In this document: positions 19,389-28,195 of the stretch, piece by piece
How the letters are laid out: each line of letters begins with the position of its first letter
How positions within the stretch are numbered: the stretch's first letter is position 1
Assembly: GCF_900129205.1 (NCBI RefSeq)
Contig: NZ_FQUK01000017.1
Location: 1-49,241 of the forward strand
Origin: Thermomonas hydrothermalis
GTDB taxonomy: Bacteria > Pseudomonadota > Gammaproteobacteria > Xanthomonadales > Xanthomonadaceae
Direction: 5' to 3'
DNA length: 49,241 nt
Translations under genes and position numbers: made by a program
The notes under the pieces: model-generated
Told to the model about the DNA's origin: nothing
Seen by the model: only the letters and a program-made list of their open reading frames with translations
The model's database searches: none

Positions 19389-20564
19389 ATGAGCGACGTC
19401 GTCATCGTCGGTGCCAAGCGCACCGCCATCGGTTCCTTCCTCGGCCAGTTCACCGGCGTGCCCACGCCGACACTGGGTAGCGCCGCCATTGCCGCCGCAC
19501 TGGCGCAATCGGGCCTGTCTGCCGAACGGGTGGACGAAGTGATCATGGGCTGCGTGCTGCCGGCCGGCCTGGGCCAGGCCCCGGCCCGGCAGGCCTCGCG
19601 CGGCGCCGGGATCCCCGATGCCGCCGGCTGCACCACCATCAACAAAGTCTGCGGCTCCGGCATGAAGGCGGTGATGTTGGCGCACGACCTGATCAAGGCC
19701 GGCTCGGCACAGACCGTGGTGGCCGGCGGCATGGAGTCGATGACCAATGCCCCGCACCTGCTCAACGGCTCGCGCACCGGCATCCGCTACGGCAGCGCCG
19801 AGTTCCTCGACCACATGGCCTACGACGGCCTGACCAACCCCTACGACGGCAAGGCGATGGGCGTATTCGGCGATGCCGCCTGCGCCAAGTACGGCTACGA
19901 CCGCGCCACCGTTGATGCCTATGCCGCTGAAAGCGCACGTCGCGCCCAGGCCGCCCAGGCGGCCGGCGCCTTCGATGCCGAAATCGCCCCGGTGACCGTC
20001 AAGACCCGCAAGGGCGAGGTCGTGATCAGCAAGGACGAAGAGCCCGGCAAGATTGATCCGGCCAAGATTCCCGACCTGCGCCCGGCGTTTAGCAAGGACG
20101 GCGTACTGACCGCCGCATCGTCCTCCAAGATCTCCGACGGCGCCGCCGCGCTGGTGGTGATGTCGGCCGACGCTGCCGCTGCGGCTGGCGTCACGCCACT
20201 GGCCCGCATCAAAGCCCACGCCACCCAGTCGCAGGCGCCGGAGTGGTTCACCACCGCCCCGGTCGGTGCCATCCAGCGTGTGCTGGACAAGGCCGGCTGG
20301 CAGGTGGCCGACGTCGATCTGTTCGAAATCAACGAAGCCTTTGCCTGCGTGGCAATGGCGCCGATGACCGACCTGGGCATTCCGCACGAGAAGTTGAACG
20401 TCAACGGCGGCGCGCTGGCGCTGGGCCACCCCATCGGTGCTTCCGGCGCCCGCCTGCTGGTGACGCTGATCCATGCCCTGCAGGCCCGCGGCGGCAAGCG
20501 CGGTGTGGCGTCCCTGTGCATCGGGGGCGGCGAAGCCACGGCGATGGCGGTAGAACTGCTCTGA
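19389..20564 (+). CDS. Acetyl-CoA C-acetyltransferase (thiolase)
   Basis: This 391-residue thiolase cleaves or forms acetoacetyl-CoA and related 3-ketoacyl-CoAs. The acylated nucleophile is Cys88 in INKVCGSGMKAV. The second active-site elements are NEAFA, GHPIGASGAR (His near 347) and CIGGGEATA (Cys near 377). It could finish leucine breakdown by splitting acetoacetyl-CoA, or the isoleucine/fatty acid route. The sequence does not decide chain length. It is divergent from the autotransporter with a 194-base gap. The downstream gap to 20751 ends with a promoter for the next lipoprotein. Confidence 0.94.
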   Translation: MSDVVIVGAKRTAIGSFLGQFTGVPTPTLGSAAIAAALAQSGLSAERVDEVIMGCVLPAGLGQAPARQASRGAGIPDAAGCTTINKVCGSGMKAVMLAHDLIKAGSAQTVVAGGMESMTNAPHLLNGSRTGIRYGSAEFLDHMAYDGLTNPYDGKAMGVFGDAACAKYGYDRATVDAYAAESARRAQAAQAAGAFDAEIAPVTVKTRKGEVVISKDEEPGKIDPAKIPDLRPAFSKDGVLTAASSSKISDGAAALVVMSADAAAAAGVTPLARIKAHATQSQAPEWFTTAPVGAIQRVLDKAGWQVADVDLFEINEAFACVAMAPMTDLGIPHEKLNVNGGALALGHPIGASGARLLVTLIHALQARGGKRGVASLCIGGGEATAMAVELL

Positions 20565-20674
20565 CGCTTAGGCTCTGCGCCGGATTCTGCACGGGTTGGC
20601 ATCTGCAAGATGGGCACGCCCAGGCCTTGCTCAGACGCATTCCCGCATCTGAACAAAAAAATGCACCAGACCAC

Positions 20675-20702
20675 TTGACACGCGACGCCAACACGCCATT
20701 AT
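20675..20702 (+). promoter_or_regulatory. Sigma-70-like promoter of the Ala-rich lipoprotein
   Basis: A consensus -35 TTGACA (20675-20680) is followed after 16 bases by CATTAT (20697-20702), about 50 bases before the lipoprotein start at 20752. TTGACA is an unusually good -35 for this GC-rich sequence and suggests strong expression. Confidence 0.55.
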
Positions 20703-20751
20703 GGTAGCCGCACCTTGTTTCCGCGCCCCATTCATAAAGAGGTACCGCAAC

Positions 20752-21057
20752 ATGTCGATCAACAAGATCCTGCTGGCCATGGCCCTCGGCGTTGCCCTGA
20801 GCGCATGCAGCAAGTCGGAACCGACCACCGAAGCGGCTGCCAATGACGGCGCGGCGCCGGCCACCGAGCAGGCGGCTGCGGATGCGGCCACCGCCCAGGC
20901 CGCCCAGGCGGCTGATGCGACGGCGGAAGCCCCTGCGGCCGACACGGCGGCCCAAGCGGCACCGGCCGACGCGGCAGCCACCCCGGAAGAAGCGCAGAAG
21001 GCGGCGGACGAAGCCGAAAAGGCCGCCATGGCTGCGCAAGCCGGTGACAAGAAGTAA
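20752..21057 (+). CDS. Small Ala-rich lipoprotein
   Basis: A 101-residue protein with a lipobox (LGVALSAC, lipidated Cys19) and a mature part of low complexity made of Ala with Asp, Glu, Thr, Pro and Gln. It ends in a likely amphipathic helix (EEAQKAADEAEKAAMAAQ). No enzyme motif is present and I do not recognise a named family. By design it resembles small periplasmic or outer-membrane lipoproteins. The ATG at 20752 has AGAGG eleven bases upstream. Its signal peptide resembles that of the lipoprotein gene at 21269, so the two may be paralogues. It has its own promoter, and a hairpin with six Ts follows at 21111. Confidence 0.75.
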   Translation: MSINKILLAMALGVALSACSKSEPTTEAAANDGAAPATEQAAADAATAQAAQAADATAEAPAADTAAQAAPADAAATPEEAQKAADEAEKAAMAAQAGDKK

Positions 21058-21110
21058 TCCGACGGCAGGAGGAGTCTTTGCCGCCGTATTGCTGCTAGAA
21101 TTCGAAAGAG

Positions 21111-21134
21111 CCGTCGGAACGCCGGCGGTTTTTT
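21111..21134 (+). terminator. Intrinsic terminator after first lipoprotein gene
   Basis: CCGTCGG (21111-21117) and CCGGCGG (21122-21128) form a 7-base stem (one G-T pair) around AACG, followed by six Ts (21129-21134). A -10-like TAGAAT lies just before it, so it could also be an early terminator in the leader of the next gene. Confidence 0.7.
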
Positions 21135-21268
21135 CGTGTCCCGGGCGACCGGGAAATACGTAAGTCAGTGAACGACCCACCGGTGCAAGCCGGTTCGCTA
21201 AGCGCACTGGCGTTGCCTGAAGTTCCACCCACCTTAAGTTCCAAATCAGACAACCCTTGGAGATTTCC

Positions 21269-21544
21269 ATGAACAACAAGCTTTTCGTGCTCCTCGCCGC
21301 TGGCGTCCTGGCTCTGTCGGCCTGCAAGAAGGAAGAGGCTGCTCCGGCTGCTGACGCCGCTGCTCCGGCTGCTGAGGCTCCGGCCGCTCCGGCTGCTGAC
21401 GCCGCCGCTGCTCCGGCTGCTGAGGCTCCGGCCGCTCCGGCTGCTGACGCCGCCGCTGCTCCGGCTGCTGACGCCGCCGCTGCTCCGGCCGCTCCGGCTG
21501 CTGACGCCGCCGCTGCTCCGGCTGCCGAAGGCGAGAAGAAGTAA
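21269..21544 (+). CDS. Small Ala-Pro repeat lipoprotein
   Basis: A 91-residue lipoprotein: signal LLAAGVLALSAC with lipidated Cys19, a charged KKEE start of the mature protein, then about 63 residues built from APAAD/APAAEAPA units, ending EGEKK. The repeat part would be an extended, flexible Ala-Pro rod, as seen in proteins that span part of the periplasm or cell wall. No catalytic residues. The ATG at 21269 is preferred over the in-frame one at 21257 because TTGGAG is placed nine bases before it. A strong terminator follows. The 21135-21268 leader holds no other recognisable element. Confidence 0.75.
   Translation: MNNKLFVLLAAGVLALSACKKEEAAPAADAAAPAAEAPAAPAADAAAAPAAEAPAAPAADAAAAPAADAAAAPAAPAADAAAAPAAEGEKK
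21338..21526 (+). repeat. In-frame GC-rich tandem repeat coding Ala-Pro units
   Basis: The DNA is built from units such as GCTCCGGCTGCTGACGCC and a variant with GAG for GAC. One 45-base block (two coding variants joined) appears twice without change. Near-identity at the DNA level, including third positions, points to recent slippage or recombination, so copy number probably varies between strains. Confidence 0.7.
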
Positions 21545-21569
21545 TCTTTCTTCAGCCTCGTGCTGTCAC

Positions 21570-21604
21570 AACAGGGCCCGCTTCGGCGGGCCCTGTTCTT
21601 TTTT
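21570..21604 (+). terminator. Strong intrinsic terminator after the Ala-Pro lipoprotein
   Basis: AACAGGGCCCGC (21570-21581), a TTCG tetraloop and GCGGGCCCTGTT (21586-21597) form a perfect 12-base stem followed by CTTTTTT. It lies 25 bases after the lipoprotein stop. Confidence 0.9.
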
Positions 21605-21623
21605 GCGGTGCATCTGATCCGCC

Positions 21624-21653
21624 CGAAAAGAACCCCGCGCAAGGCGGGGTTCT
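21624..21653 (-). terminator. Intrinsic terminator of the cold-shock gene
   Basis: On the minus strand AGAACCCCGC (21653-21644) pairs with GCGGGGTTCT (21638-21629) around a five-base loop, followed by TTTTCGG. It lies 22 bases after the csp stop and faces the terminator of the lipoprotein gene. Confidence 0.8.
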
Positions 21654-21675
21654 AACAGGCTGGGTGATGGCAGGA

Positions 21676-21882
21676 TCAGGGGACCGCTTTGACCGCTGCC
21701 GCCTGCAGTCCCTTCGGGCCTTGCTGCACCTCGAAGCTGACGCGCTGCCCTTCCTTCAGGGTGCGGAACCCTTTGGCGTCGATCGCGGAAAAATGCACGA
21801 AGACATCGGCGCTGCCATCCTCGGGTGCGATGAATCCGAACCCCTTGGCGTCGTTGAACCACTTCACGGTGCCGTACTGCAT
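21676..21882 (-). CDS. Cold-shock domain protein
   Basis: A 68-residue single OB-fold RNA chaperone of the CspA family. Both RNA-binding motifs are present: [12 protein letters not shown] (RNP1) and VFVHFSAI (RNP2). The start MQYGTVKWF at 21882 gives normal family length, and AAGAGG lies eight bases upstream. The leader from a predicted promoter at 21990-21963 is about 75 bases and begins with a perfect hairpin. This fits the post-transcriptional control usual for these genes, though cold induction itself cannot be read from the sequence. Confidence 0.94.
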   Translation of the reverse strand: MQYGTVKWFNDAKGFGFIAPEDGSADVFVHFSAIDAKGFRTLKEGQRVSFEVQQGPKGLQAAAVKAVP

Positions 21883-21936
21883 GATGCGAAAACCTCTTGC
21901 GATTGCGGGTGGTGATGGACCGGAGTGTGGGGGAAT

Positions 21937-21990
21937 GTGTCGCAGTCCAGCGACACGCCGCGAGTATGCCGGATCACACCGCGACCGCAA
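21937..21990 (-). promoter_or_regulatory. Promoter and 5'-terminal hairpin of the cold-shock gene
   Basis: On the minus strand TTGCGG (21990-21985), a 16-base spacer and CATACT (21968-21963) form a sigma-70-like promoter. Directly at the expected transcription start, GTGTCGC (21956-21950) pairs perfectly with GCGACAC (21943-21937), so the mRNA would begin with a 7-base stem. The rest of the gap up to 22100 shows nothing further. Confidence 0.5.
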
Positions 21991-22100
21991 ACCAGGCCAG
22001 CGCTGCCGTTGATCTGTGGAACCGTGATTGCCTCCACCTCCGCGCCAGCGGAATCAACCCACCGGCCTGCCCTGCCCGACGGGTATGCAGGCACGCCCGT

Positions 22101-22850
22101 TCAGGCCGACAGCAGGCAATGCAGGATCCGCGGGACCCCATCCATCGCAGCGGCGACGTTGTCCAGCACATCCTTCAGGGTGATCACCTCGTCAGGCTCC
22201 GGGCCGGCCCCCGCCGCCCAGTTGGCGACGATGGCCAGGCAGGCATAGTCCAGCCCCAGCTCGCGCGCCAATCCTGCCTCCGGCATGCCGGTCATGCCAA
22301 CCAGATCGCAGCCGTCCCGGCGCATCCGCGCGATTTCGGCCCGTGTCTCCAGACGCGGCCCCTGGGTGGCGCCATAACACCCGCCATCGATCACCGCCAC
22401 GCCGGCACGCTGCGCTGCGTCCAGGATCTGCCGCCGCCAGGCCGGGGTGTAGGGATCCCCGAAGTCGACATGCAGCACCTCGGTCCCCGGCTCTTCGCAG
22501 AAGGTGGACACACGACCCCAGGTGTAATCGATGAGCTGGTCTGGGCAGGCCAGCACGCGCGGGCCAAACCGCTCGGTGATGCCGCCGACGGTATTGAGCG
22601 CCAGCACCCGGGTGATCCCAAGCGCATGCAATGCCGCCAGGTTGGCCCGGTAGTTGATGCGATGCGGCGGCAGTGAATGGCCCTCGCCGTGGCGAGCAAG
22701 AAATGCCACCCGTTTGCCGGCAAGCGTTCCCACCCGCACCGGCCCGGATGGCGGCCCATAACGGGTGTCCGGCTGGTGGGTTTCGACATCGGCCAGTTCG
22801 CCCAATGCGTAGACGCCTGTGCCTCCAATGACTGCAAGTTCGATGCTCAT
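22101..22850 (-). CDS. mtnP: S-methyl-5'-thioinosine (or thioadenosine) phosphorylase
   Basis: A 249-residue purine-nucleoside-phosphorylase-type enzyme that splits the methylthio-nucleoside left over from polyamine and quorum-signal synthesis into methylthioribose-1-phosphate and a base. It shows the phosphate and substrate loops GGTGVYAL, ARHGEGHSLPPHRINYRAN and NTVGGI, and the base-binding region GPRLETRAEI followed by VGMTGMPEAGLARELG. In Pseudomonas and xanthomonads this subgroup acts on methylthioinosine, giving hypoxanthine. The hypoxanthine phosphoribosyltransferase gene directly upstream supports that choice. It is the last gene of a five-gene operon, 33 bases after hpt. Confidence 0.9.
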   Translation of the reverse strand: MSIELAVIGGTGVYALGELADVETHQPDTRYGPPSGPVRVGTLAGKRVAFLARHGEGHSLPPHRINYRANLAALHALGITRVLALNTVGGITERFGPRVLACPDQLIDYTWGRVSTFCEEPGTEVLHVDFGDPYTPAWRRQILDAAQRAGVAVIDGGCYGATQGPRLETRAEIARMRRDGCDLVGMTGMPEAGLARELGLDYACLAIVANWAAGAGPEPDEVITLKDVLDNVAAAMDGVPRILHCLLSA

Positions 22851-22883
22851 GCCTGTCTTCCGTGTCAGCCGGCAGCGGATGTC

Positions 22884-23441
22884 TCAATCGCCCAGCGCAT
22901 AGATCGCCGGCAGATTGCGGCCCTGCTCGTAATAGTCCATGCCGTAGCCGAACACGTAGGCGTCCGGCACGCGCACCCCGACGTGATCGGCGTGGATGCC
23001 TTCGACGCAGCGGTCGTGCACTTTTTCGGCCAGCACTGCCACCCGGACTTCGCGCGCGCCCTGATCTTCGCACCACTGTTTGATGGCCAGCAGGGTGTGG
23101 CCTTCGTCGAGGATGTCATCCGCCAGCAGCACCCTGCGCCCGCGCATCGGCGTAGCCGGACGATGCAGCCAGGCCAGACGTGAACCGCTGGTCTGGCCGC
23201 GGTAACGGGTGGCGTGCAAATAGTCGAACTCCAGATCCAGCCCGCGCGCACCCAGTGCCATGGCCAGTTGTGCGGCAAACGGCAAGCCGCCATGCATCAC
23301 CGTGATGTACAACGGCACTTCGCCATCGTCATAGGCCGCGCGAATCTCATCGGCCATGCGTGCGATCGCCGACTCCAGCACGTCACGATCAAAAAGCTTG
23401 CGTGCCGACGCCAGCGCATCGGCCAGTTTTGGCCCAGTCAT
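22884..23441 (-). CDS. hpt: Hypoxanthine-guanine phosphoribosyltransferase
   Basis: This 185-residue enzyme converts hypoxanthine or guanine plus PRPP to IMP or GMP. The PRPP-binding loop is VLLADDILDEGHTLLAI. The PPi loop VMHGGLPFAAQLA, the FDYLHATRYRG flexible loop and the C-terminal VFGYGMDYYEQGRNLPAIY are all typical. The ATG at 23441 overlaps the nagZ stop (ATGA). An in-frame start at 23498 would lie in nagZ. Together with mtnP it forms a purine salvage pair: base released by the phosphorylase can be captured here. Confidence 0.95.
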   Translation of the reverse strand: MTGPKLADALASARKLFDRDVLESAIARMADEIRAAYDDGEVPLYITVMHGGLPFAAQLAMALGARGLDLEFDYLHATRYRGQTSGSRLAWLHRPATPMRGRRVLLADDILDEGHTLLAIKQWCEDQGAREVRVAVLAEKVHDRCVEGIHADHVGVRVPDAYVFGYGMDYYEQGRNLPAIYALGD

Positions 23442-24490
23442 GCCACATCTCCGGAAAAAATCGCGCCTGATCTTGCGCCCTCTGCCGAGGGCTGCCACTG
23501 CACCGCCTGCAGCCGTGTCTGGCTTTGCGCATGACGGGCATCGGCAAGCAGCCCGTCCCAGCCCAGCGCGCCACGCCCCAGCAGACCGACCAGCGCCATC
23601 GTGTTGAGCGGTCGCCGGTCCACCGCCTGCAGCGCGGCGTCCACCTGGCCGGGCTGACAGACCAGCACCGCATCACAGCCCGCCTGCAGATGCGCATCAA
23701 TGCGGGCGGCCAAATCGCCGGTGGCGCCGGCCGCTGCCATCCCCAAATCATCGGACAACACCACACCACGAAAGCCCAGCTCGCCCCGCAAGATATCCTC
23801 GATCCAACGGGGTGCGCAGCCGGCCGGCTGCGGCGCCACCTGCGGATAAATCACGTGCGCCATCATCACCGCATCGGCGCCGGCGGCAATACCCGCCGCA
23901 AACGGCAGCAGATCCTCGGCACGCAGCACATCCAGCGGCCGTGGATCGACTGCAACGTCGTAATGGGTGTCCTCGAGCACCGAGCCGTGGCCAGGAAAAT
24001 GCTTGAGGGTGGCGGCCATCCCGGCTTCGTGCATCCCCGCCACATAGACCTGGGCGAATGCCGCCACCACCTGCGGATCGGCCGCGAAGGCGCGGTCGCC
24101 GATGGCGCGATTGCCGCGCGCTAGGTCCAGCACCGGCGCGAAGCTGAGATCGATGCCACTGGCGCGCAACTCACTGGCCATCAGCCAGGCGTGTTCGCGT
24201 GCCAAGGCGAGCGCCGAATCGGGATCCTGTCGATACAGTGCCTCGAACCCGTGCAGTGCCGGCAAGGCGGTGAAGCCATCGCGAAAACGCTGCACCCGGC
24301 CACCCTCCTGATCCACGCAGATCAGCTGCGGGCGCGGCGCTGCCTCGCGTATCGCCTGGGTCAGCTCGGTGAGCTGCATGCGCGAGACAAAGTTGCGGGC
24401 AAACAACACCACGCCCGCGCAGGCGGGATGCTGCAACCAGTCGCGTTCACGCGGAGCAAGCGCAGGCCCGGCGATGCCAATCAGCAGCAT
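23438..24490 (-). CDS. nagZ: Beta-N-acetylhexosaminidase NagZ
   Basis: This cytoplasmic glycoside hydrolase of family 3 removes N-acetylglucosamine from anhydro-muropeptides during peptidoglycan recycling, and shapes AmpC induction where that circuit exists. The 350-residue protein has CVDQEGGRVQRFRDGFTALP, the catalytic loop KHFPGHG (Lys163-His164) and the nucleophile Asp247 in VLSDDLGMAA. The start at 24490 overlaps the end of the CYTH gene by 10 bases, and the stop overlaps the hpt start. The C-terminal part (RPLNTMALVGLLGRGALGWDGLLAD) is as in xanthomonad NagZ. Confidence 0.95.
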   Translation of the reverse strand: MLLIGIAGPALAPRERDWLQHPACAGVVLFARNFVSRMQLTELTQAIREAAPRPQLICVDQEGGRVQRFRDGFTALPALHGFEALYRQDPDSALALAREHAWLMASELRASGIDLSFAPVLDLARGNRAIGDRAFAADPQVVAAFAQVYVAGMHEAGMAATLKHFPGHGSVLEDTHYDVAVDPRPLDVLRAEDLLPFAAGIAAGADAVMMAHVIYPQVAPQPAGCAPRWIEDILRGELGFRGVVLSDDLGMAAAGATGDLAARIDAHLQAGCDAVLVCQPGQVDAALQAVDRRPLNTMALVGLLGRGALGWDGLLADARHAQSQTRLQAVQWQPSAEGARSGAIFSGDVA

Positions 24491-25017
24491 GTCGGCGCAT
24501 CCTTCACGTCATTGGCCTGCCGCTCCTCGTCACGCCATTGCGAAAATGGGCGCGACGCCAACGCCAGGTTGTAATAGCGCGGCACATCGGTCACTTCCGG
24601 GCCCAGCCAGTCGGGTTTTTCGAAGGTGGCCTGGACGTCCTCCAGTTCGATCTCGGCCACCACCAGCCCCGCGTTATCGCCTTCGAACTCGTCGATTTCC
24701 CAGACGCGGCCGGCATGCTCCACATAGTGACGCCGTTTCACCACCAGCCCACCGACGCAGAGCGCAAGCAGCGCGTGCGCATCCTCCAGCGGGATTGGGT
24801 ATTCGAACTCCTGCCGCCGGGCGCCCAGCTCGCGCGATTTGATGTTGAGGAAGGCCTGGTCGCCCTCGATCCGCACCCGCACCGAGGCGCGCATGTCGCC
24901 ACGATCGACCATGCCGACATCATTGAGATAGCCCTGCGCCATCGGCACGACCCGCTGCGCCGCGTGGCGCCAGCCGTCGCCACGCACCAGGAATTTGCGC
25001 TCGATTTCCAGCCCCAT
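24481..25017 (-). CDS. CYTH-domain protein (triphosphate tunnel metalloenzyme)
   Basis: A 178-residue protein with the CYTH signature ExExK at the very N-terminus (MGLEIERKFLV, E4/E6/K8) and basic/acidic strands lining the tunnel (SVRVRIEGDQAFLNIKSR, KRRHYVEHAGRVWEIDEFEGD, VVAEIELED). Relatives hydrolyse inorganic triphosphate or other triphosphates, but the physiological substrate in most bacteria is unknown. The ATG at 25017 is preceded by a near-perfect AGGAGGTGA. A longer in-frame start would lie in rlmD. The tail ends in two cysteines (DAPTCC). It lies two bases after rlmD and overlaps nagZ. Confidence 0.93.
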   Translation of the reverse strand: MGLEIERKFLVRGDGWRHAAQRVVPMAQGYLNDVGMVDRGDMRASVRVRIEGDQAFLNIKSRELGARRQEFEYPIPLEDAHALLALCVGGLVVKRRHYVEHAGRVWEIDEFEGDNAGLVVAEIELEDVQATFEKPDWLGPEVTDVPRYYNLALASRPFSQWRDEERQANDVKDAPTCC

Positions 25018-25019
25018 GC

Positions 25020-26363
25020 TCACCTCCTGCGCGGCGGATCGAACACCGCGATCGATTCCACATGCGCGGTATGTGGAAACATGTCCATCACCCCGGCCGC
25101 GCGCAGCGTCCAACCAGCGTCGTTGACGAGAAACCCGGCATCGCGCGCCAGCGAACCGGGATGGCAGCTGACATAGACGATGCGTTGAAGCCCGTTCAAA
25201 GGCAGCTGGCGCAGCACTTCGATCGCGCCGGCACGGGCGGGATCCAGCAGCAGCCGGTCGAAGCCAGCCTTCAACCACGGCTGACCGGCCAGGTCCTGCG
25301 CCAGATCAGCCGCATGAAACTGCACATTGTCCAAACCATTACGGCGGGCATTGTGCCGCGCCCGCGCCACCAGCCCGGTGTCGCCCTCGACCCCCACGAC
25401 CTGCCCGTCACGGCAGACCCGCGCCAGCGGCAGGGTAAAGTTGCCAAGCCCGCAGAACAGGTCCAATACGCGCTCGCCCGGCTGCACCTCGAGCAGGTCG
25501 AGGGCACGCGCGATCATCATCTCGTTGAGACGCGCATTGACCTGGATGAAGTCCAGCGGGCGGAACTCAAGCACCACATCCCACTGCGGCAGCCGGAACG
25601 CCAGCGGCACGTCGTCCGTCAGCGGATGCACGGAATCAACGCCGCCCGGCTGCAGGAAAATGGCAAACCCGTGTTCCTGGCCGAACGCCGCCAGCGCCGC
25701 CCGATCGCGCTCCGACAGCGGTTGCAGATGGCGAAACACCAAGGCAATGGCGTCATCGCCGGCGATGAACTCGATCTGCGGAATATCGCGCCGCGCCGCC
25801 AACCCATCGACCAGCGCGCCCAGCGCCGCCAGCTTCAGGCCAAGCTCCGGGATCACGGTGTGACACTCACGCAGGTCGGCGACGAAACGCGGATCCTGTT
25901 CACGAAACCCCACCAGGGTCTTGTCTTTCTTTTCGACCCGGCGCACCGACAGGCGCCCCTTGCGCCGGTAGCCCCAGGCCTCGGCCCGGAGTGGCGGCAG
26001 CACCTGCTGCGGGGCGACGTGACCGATCCGTTGCAGGTTGTCCAGCAGAACCTGCTGCTTGTAGGCGATCTGACGATCTTCGGCCAGATGCTGCAGCACG
26101 CAGCCGCCACAGGTACCAAAATGTGGGCAGCGTGGCACGACCCGGTCAGGCGAGGCCGTCAGCACCTCCAACGTCTGGGCCTCGTCAAAATGACGCGAAC
26201 GCGCGGTCTGTCGGGCCAGCACAGTCTCGCCAGGCAGGGCGCCCGCCACGAACACGGTCTTGCCGGCCTGCGGATGGCCCTGCGGCCAGCGCGCCACGCC
26301 GCGTCCGTCATGGCTGAGATCGGAAATGGTCAATGTCGTTGGGGTTTGGTCGAATCGGGCCAC
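25020..26363 (-). CDS. rlmD: 23S rRNA (uracil-1939-C5)-methyltransferase RlmD
   Basis: This SAM-dependent methylase makes m5U1939 in 23S rRNA. The protein (447 residues from GTG 26363) starts with a TRAM domain ([15 protein letters not shown]), then a four-cysteine Fe-S centre (Cys79, Cys85, Cys88 in [10 protein letters not shown] plus a later Cys in LRECHTV). It ends with the methylase domain: SAM-binding [25 protein letters not shown], and the catalytic Cys in [14 protein letters not shown]. The GTG start is chosen because the TRAM domain begins about a dozen residues later. No strong ribosome-binding site is visible. First gene of the operon, divergent from liuB. Confidence 0.94.
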   Translation of the reverse strand: MARFDQTPTTLTISDLSHDGRGVARWPQGHPQAGKTVFVAGALPGETVLARQTARSRHFDEAQTLEVLTASPDRVVPRCPHFGTCGGCVLQHLAEDRQIAYKQQVLLDNLQRIGHVAPQQVLPPLRAEAWGYRRKGRLSVRRVEKKDKTLVGFREQDPRFVADLRECHTVIPELGLKLAALGALVDGLAARRDIPQIEFIAGDDAIALVFRHLQPLSERDRAALAAFGQEHGFAIFLQPGGVDSVHPLTDDVPLAFRLPQWDVVLEFRPLDFIQVNARLNEMMIARALDLLEVQPGERVLDLFCGLGNFTLPLARVCRDGQVVGVEGDTGLVARARHNARRNGLDNVQFHAADLAQDLAGQPWLKAGFDRLLLDPARAGAIEVLRQLPLNGLQRIVYVSCHPGSLARDAGFLVNDAGWTLRAAGVMDMFPHTAHVESIAVFDPPRRR

Positions 26364-26479
26364 TGCAACCGCATGTCGAGAACAAGGCTGATCATTGTCG
26401 CAGACGTGCGCCCGGGCCGCAGGCGTTGCCGCAATCCGGCGGGGTATCCTGTGCAGGTTTCCCAATCCTTGGTTCGCCC

Positions 26480-28090
26480 ATGCCTGCGCTGCCCACGCAT
26501 ATCGACCCCCGCTCGCCGGAGTTTCAGGACAACGCTGCCTATCACCGCGCCCTCGCAGAGGAGCTGCAACGCCGTCTGGCACGTGCGGCGGCTGGCGGCG
26601 GCGAGCAGGCACGCGCCCGTCACACCGAGCGCGGCAAGCTGCTGCCGCGCGAGCGCATCGATGCCCTGCTCGATCCCGGCTCGCCGTTTCTCGAGATCGC
26701 GCCGCTGGCTGCCGAGGACATGTACGACGGCGCCGCCCCCGCTGCCGGCATCATCTGCGGCATCGGCCGGGTGATGGGCCAGGAAGTGGTGATCGTGGCT
26801 AATGACGCCACCGTCAAAGGCGGCACCTACTTCCCAATGACGGTCAAAAAACATCTGCGTGCGCAGGACATCGCCCGCGAGAATCGCCTGCCCTGCGTCT
26901 ATCTGGTCGATTCCGGTGGCGCCTTCCTGCCACTGCAGGACGAAGTGTTCCCGGACAAGGAGCACTTCGGCCGGATCTTCTACAACCAGGCCCGGATGAG
27001 CGCCGAAAACATCCCGCAAATCGCGGTGGTGATGGGGAGCTGCACCGCCGGTGGTGCGTATGTGCCGGCGATGTGCGACGAATCGGTGATCGTCAAGGAA
27101 CAAGGCACCATCTTCCTCGGTGGCCCGCCGCTGGTGAAAGCCGCGACCGGCGAGGTGGTCGATGCCGAGACGCTGGGCGGCGCCGACGTGCACACCAGCA
27201 TTTCAGGAGTCGCCGACCATTTCGCCGAGGACGACCGCCACGCACTGGAGATCGCCCGCGGCATCGTCGCTTCACTCAACCGCAAGAAAGTCCTGCCGGT
27301 GGCAACCCGGCCGGTGCGCGAGCCGCTGTACCCGGCCGAAGAGCTGTACGGCATCGTGCCCAAGGACCTGCGCCGACCGTTCGACGTACGCGAGGTGATC
27401 GCCCGCATCGTCGACGGCAGCGAGTTCCAGGAGTTCAAGGCGCGCTACGGCAAGACGCTGGTGACCGGCTTCGCCCATCTGCACGGCTACCCGGTCGGCA
27501 TCGTCGCCAACAACGGCATCCTGTTTGCGGAGAGCGCCCTGAAAGGCGCGCACTTCATCGAGCTGTGCAACCAGCGCGGCATCCCGCTGGTGTTCCTGCA
27601 GAACATCACCGGCTTCATGGTCGGCAAGAAGTACGAGCAGGCCGGCATCGCCAAGGACGGCGCCAAGATGGTGACCGCCGTGGCCTGCTCGCACGTGCCC
27701 AAGTTCACCGTGGTCATTGGCGGCAGCTTCGGTGCCGGCAACTACGCCATGTGCGGCCGCGCCTACGGCGCCCGCTTCCTGTGGATGTGGCCCAATGCCC
27801 GCATCAGCGTGATGGGCGGCGAACAGGCAGCCAGCGTGCTGGCGACGGTCAAGCGCGACGGCATCGAAGCCAAGGGCGGCACCTGGACGGCGGAAGAAGA
27901 AGAGGCGTTCAAGGCACCGATCCGGCAGCAGTACGAGCACCAGGGCAGCCCTTGGTACGCCACCGCGCGGCTATGGGACGACGGCATCATCGACCCGGTG
28001 GACACCCGCCGCGTGCTAGGCCTGGGGCTGTCGGCCGCCCTCAACGCGCCGATCGAGGGGCCCAGCCGGTTTGGCGTCTTCCGTATGTGA
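26480..28090 (+). CDS. liuB: 3-Methylcrotonyl-CoA carboxylase, carboxyltransferase (beta) subunit
   Basis: The 536-residue carboxyltransferase moves CO2 from biotin to 3-methylcrotonyl-CoA, forming 3-methylglutaconyl-CoA in leucine breakdown. It has the acyl-CoA and carboxybiotin halves: [70 protein letters not shown], and [40 protein letters not shown]. The GTYFP loop and overall length match methylcrotonyl rather than propionyl carboxylase. Its biotin subunit gene (liuD) lies 15 kb away at 43 kb, so the two subunits are not in one operon here. The ATG at 26480 is favoured over further-left codons. Confidence 0.94.
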   Translation: MPALPTHIDPRSPEFQDNAAYHRALAEELQRRLARAAAGGGEQARARHTERGKLLPRERIDALLDPGSPFLEIAPLAAEDMYDGAAPAAGIICGIGRVMGQEVVIVANDATVKGGTYFPMTVKKHLRAQDIARENRLPCVYLVDSGGAFLPLQDEVFPDKEHFGRIFYNQARMSAENIPQIAVVMGSCTAGGAYVPAMCDESVIVKEQGTIFLGGPPLVKAATGEVVDAETLGGADVHTSISGVADHFAEDDRHALEIARGIVASLNRKKVLPVATRPVREPLYPAEELYGIVPKDLRRPFDVREVIARIVDGSEFQEFKARYGKTLVTGFAHLHGYPVGIVANNGILFAESALKGAHFIELCNQRGIPLVFLQNITGFMVGKKYEQAGIAKDGAKMVTAVACSHVPKFTVVIGGSFGAGNYAMCGRAYGARFLWMWPNARISVMGGEQAASVLATVKRDGIEAKGGTWTAEEEEAFKAPIRQQYEHQGSPWYATARLWDDGIIDPVDTRRVLGLGLSAALNAPIEGPSRFGVFRM

Positions 28091-28195
28091 CAGGAATCAC
28101 ACATAGAACACACCCGGCATTGCACCCGCCCATTCAGGCGCACCAGCGCTGCCAGTGGTGATAGGCTCAGCAGTTCTTTCTGTGGAGAGCAGCCC

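Noticed and set aside
21145..21230. Possible cobalamin riboswitch before the Ala-Pro lipoprotein (GGTGCAAGCCGG)
   Set aside because: Only one short box matches. The B12-box and the spacing of the other conserved elements are missing, and no cobalamin gene follows.
25062..26774. 570-codon plus-strand frame opposite rlmD
   Set aside because: rlmD has all its cysteines and methylase motifs. The opposite frame is rich in Arg, Gln and His, typical of a mirror frame.
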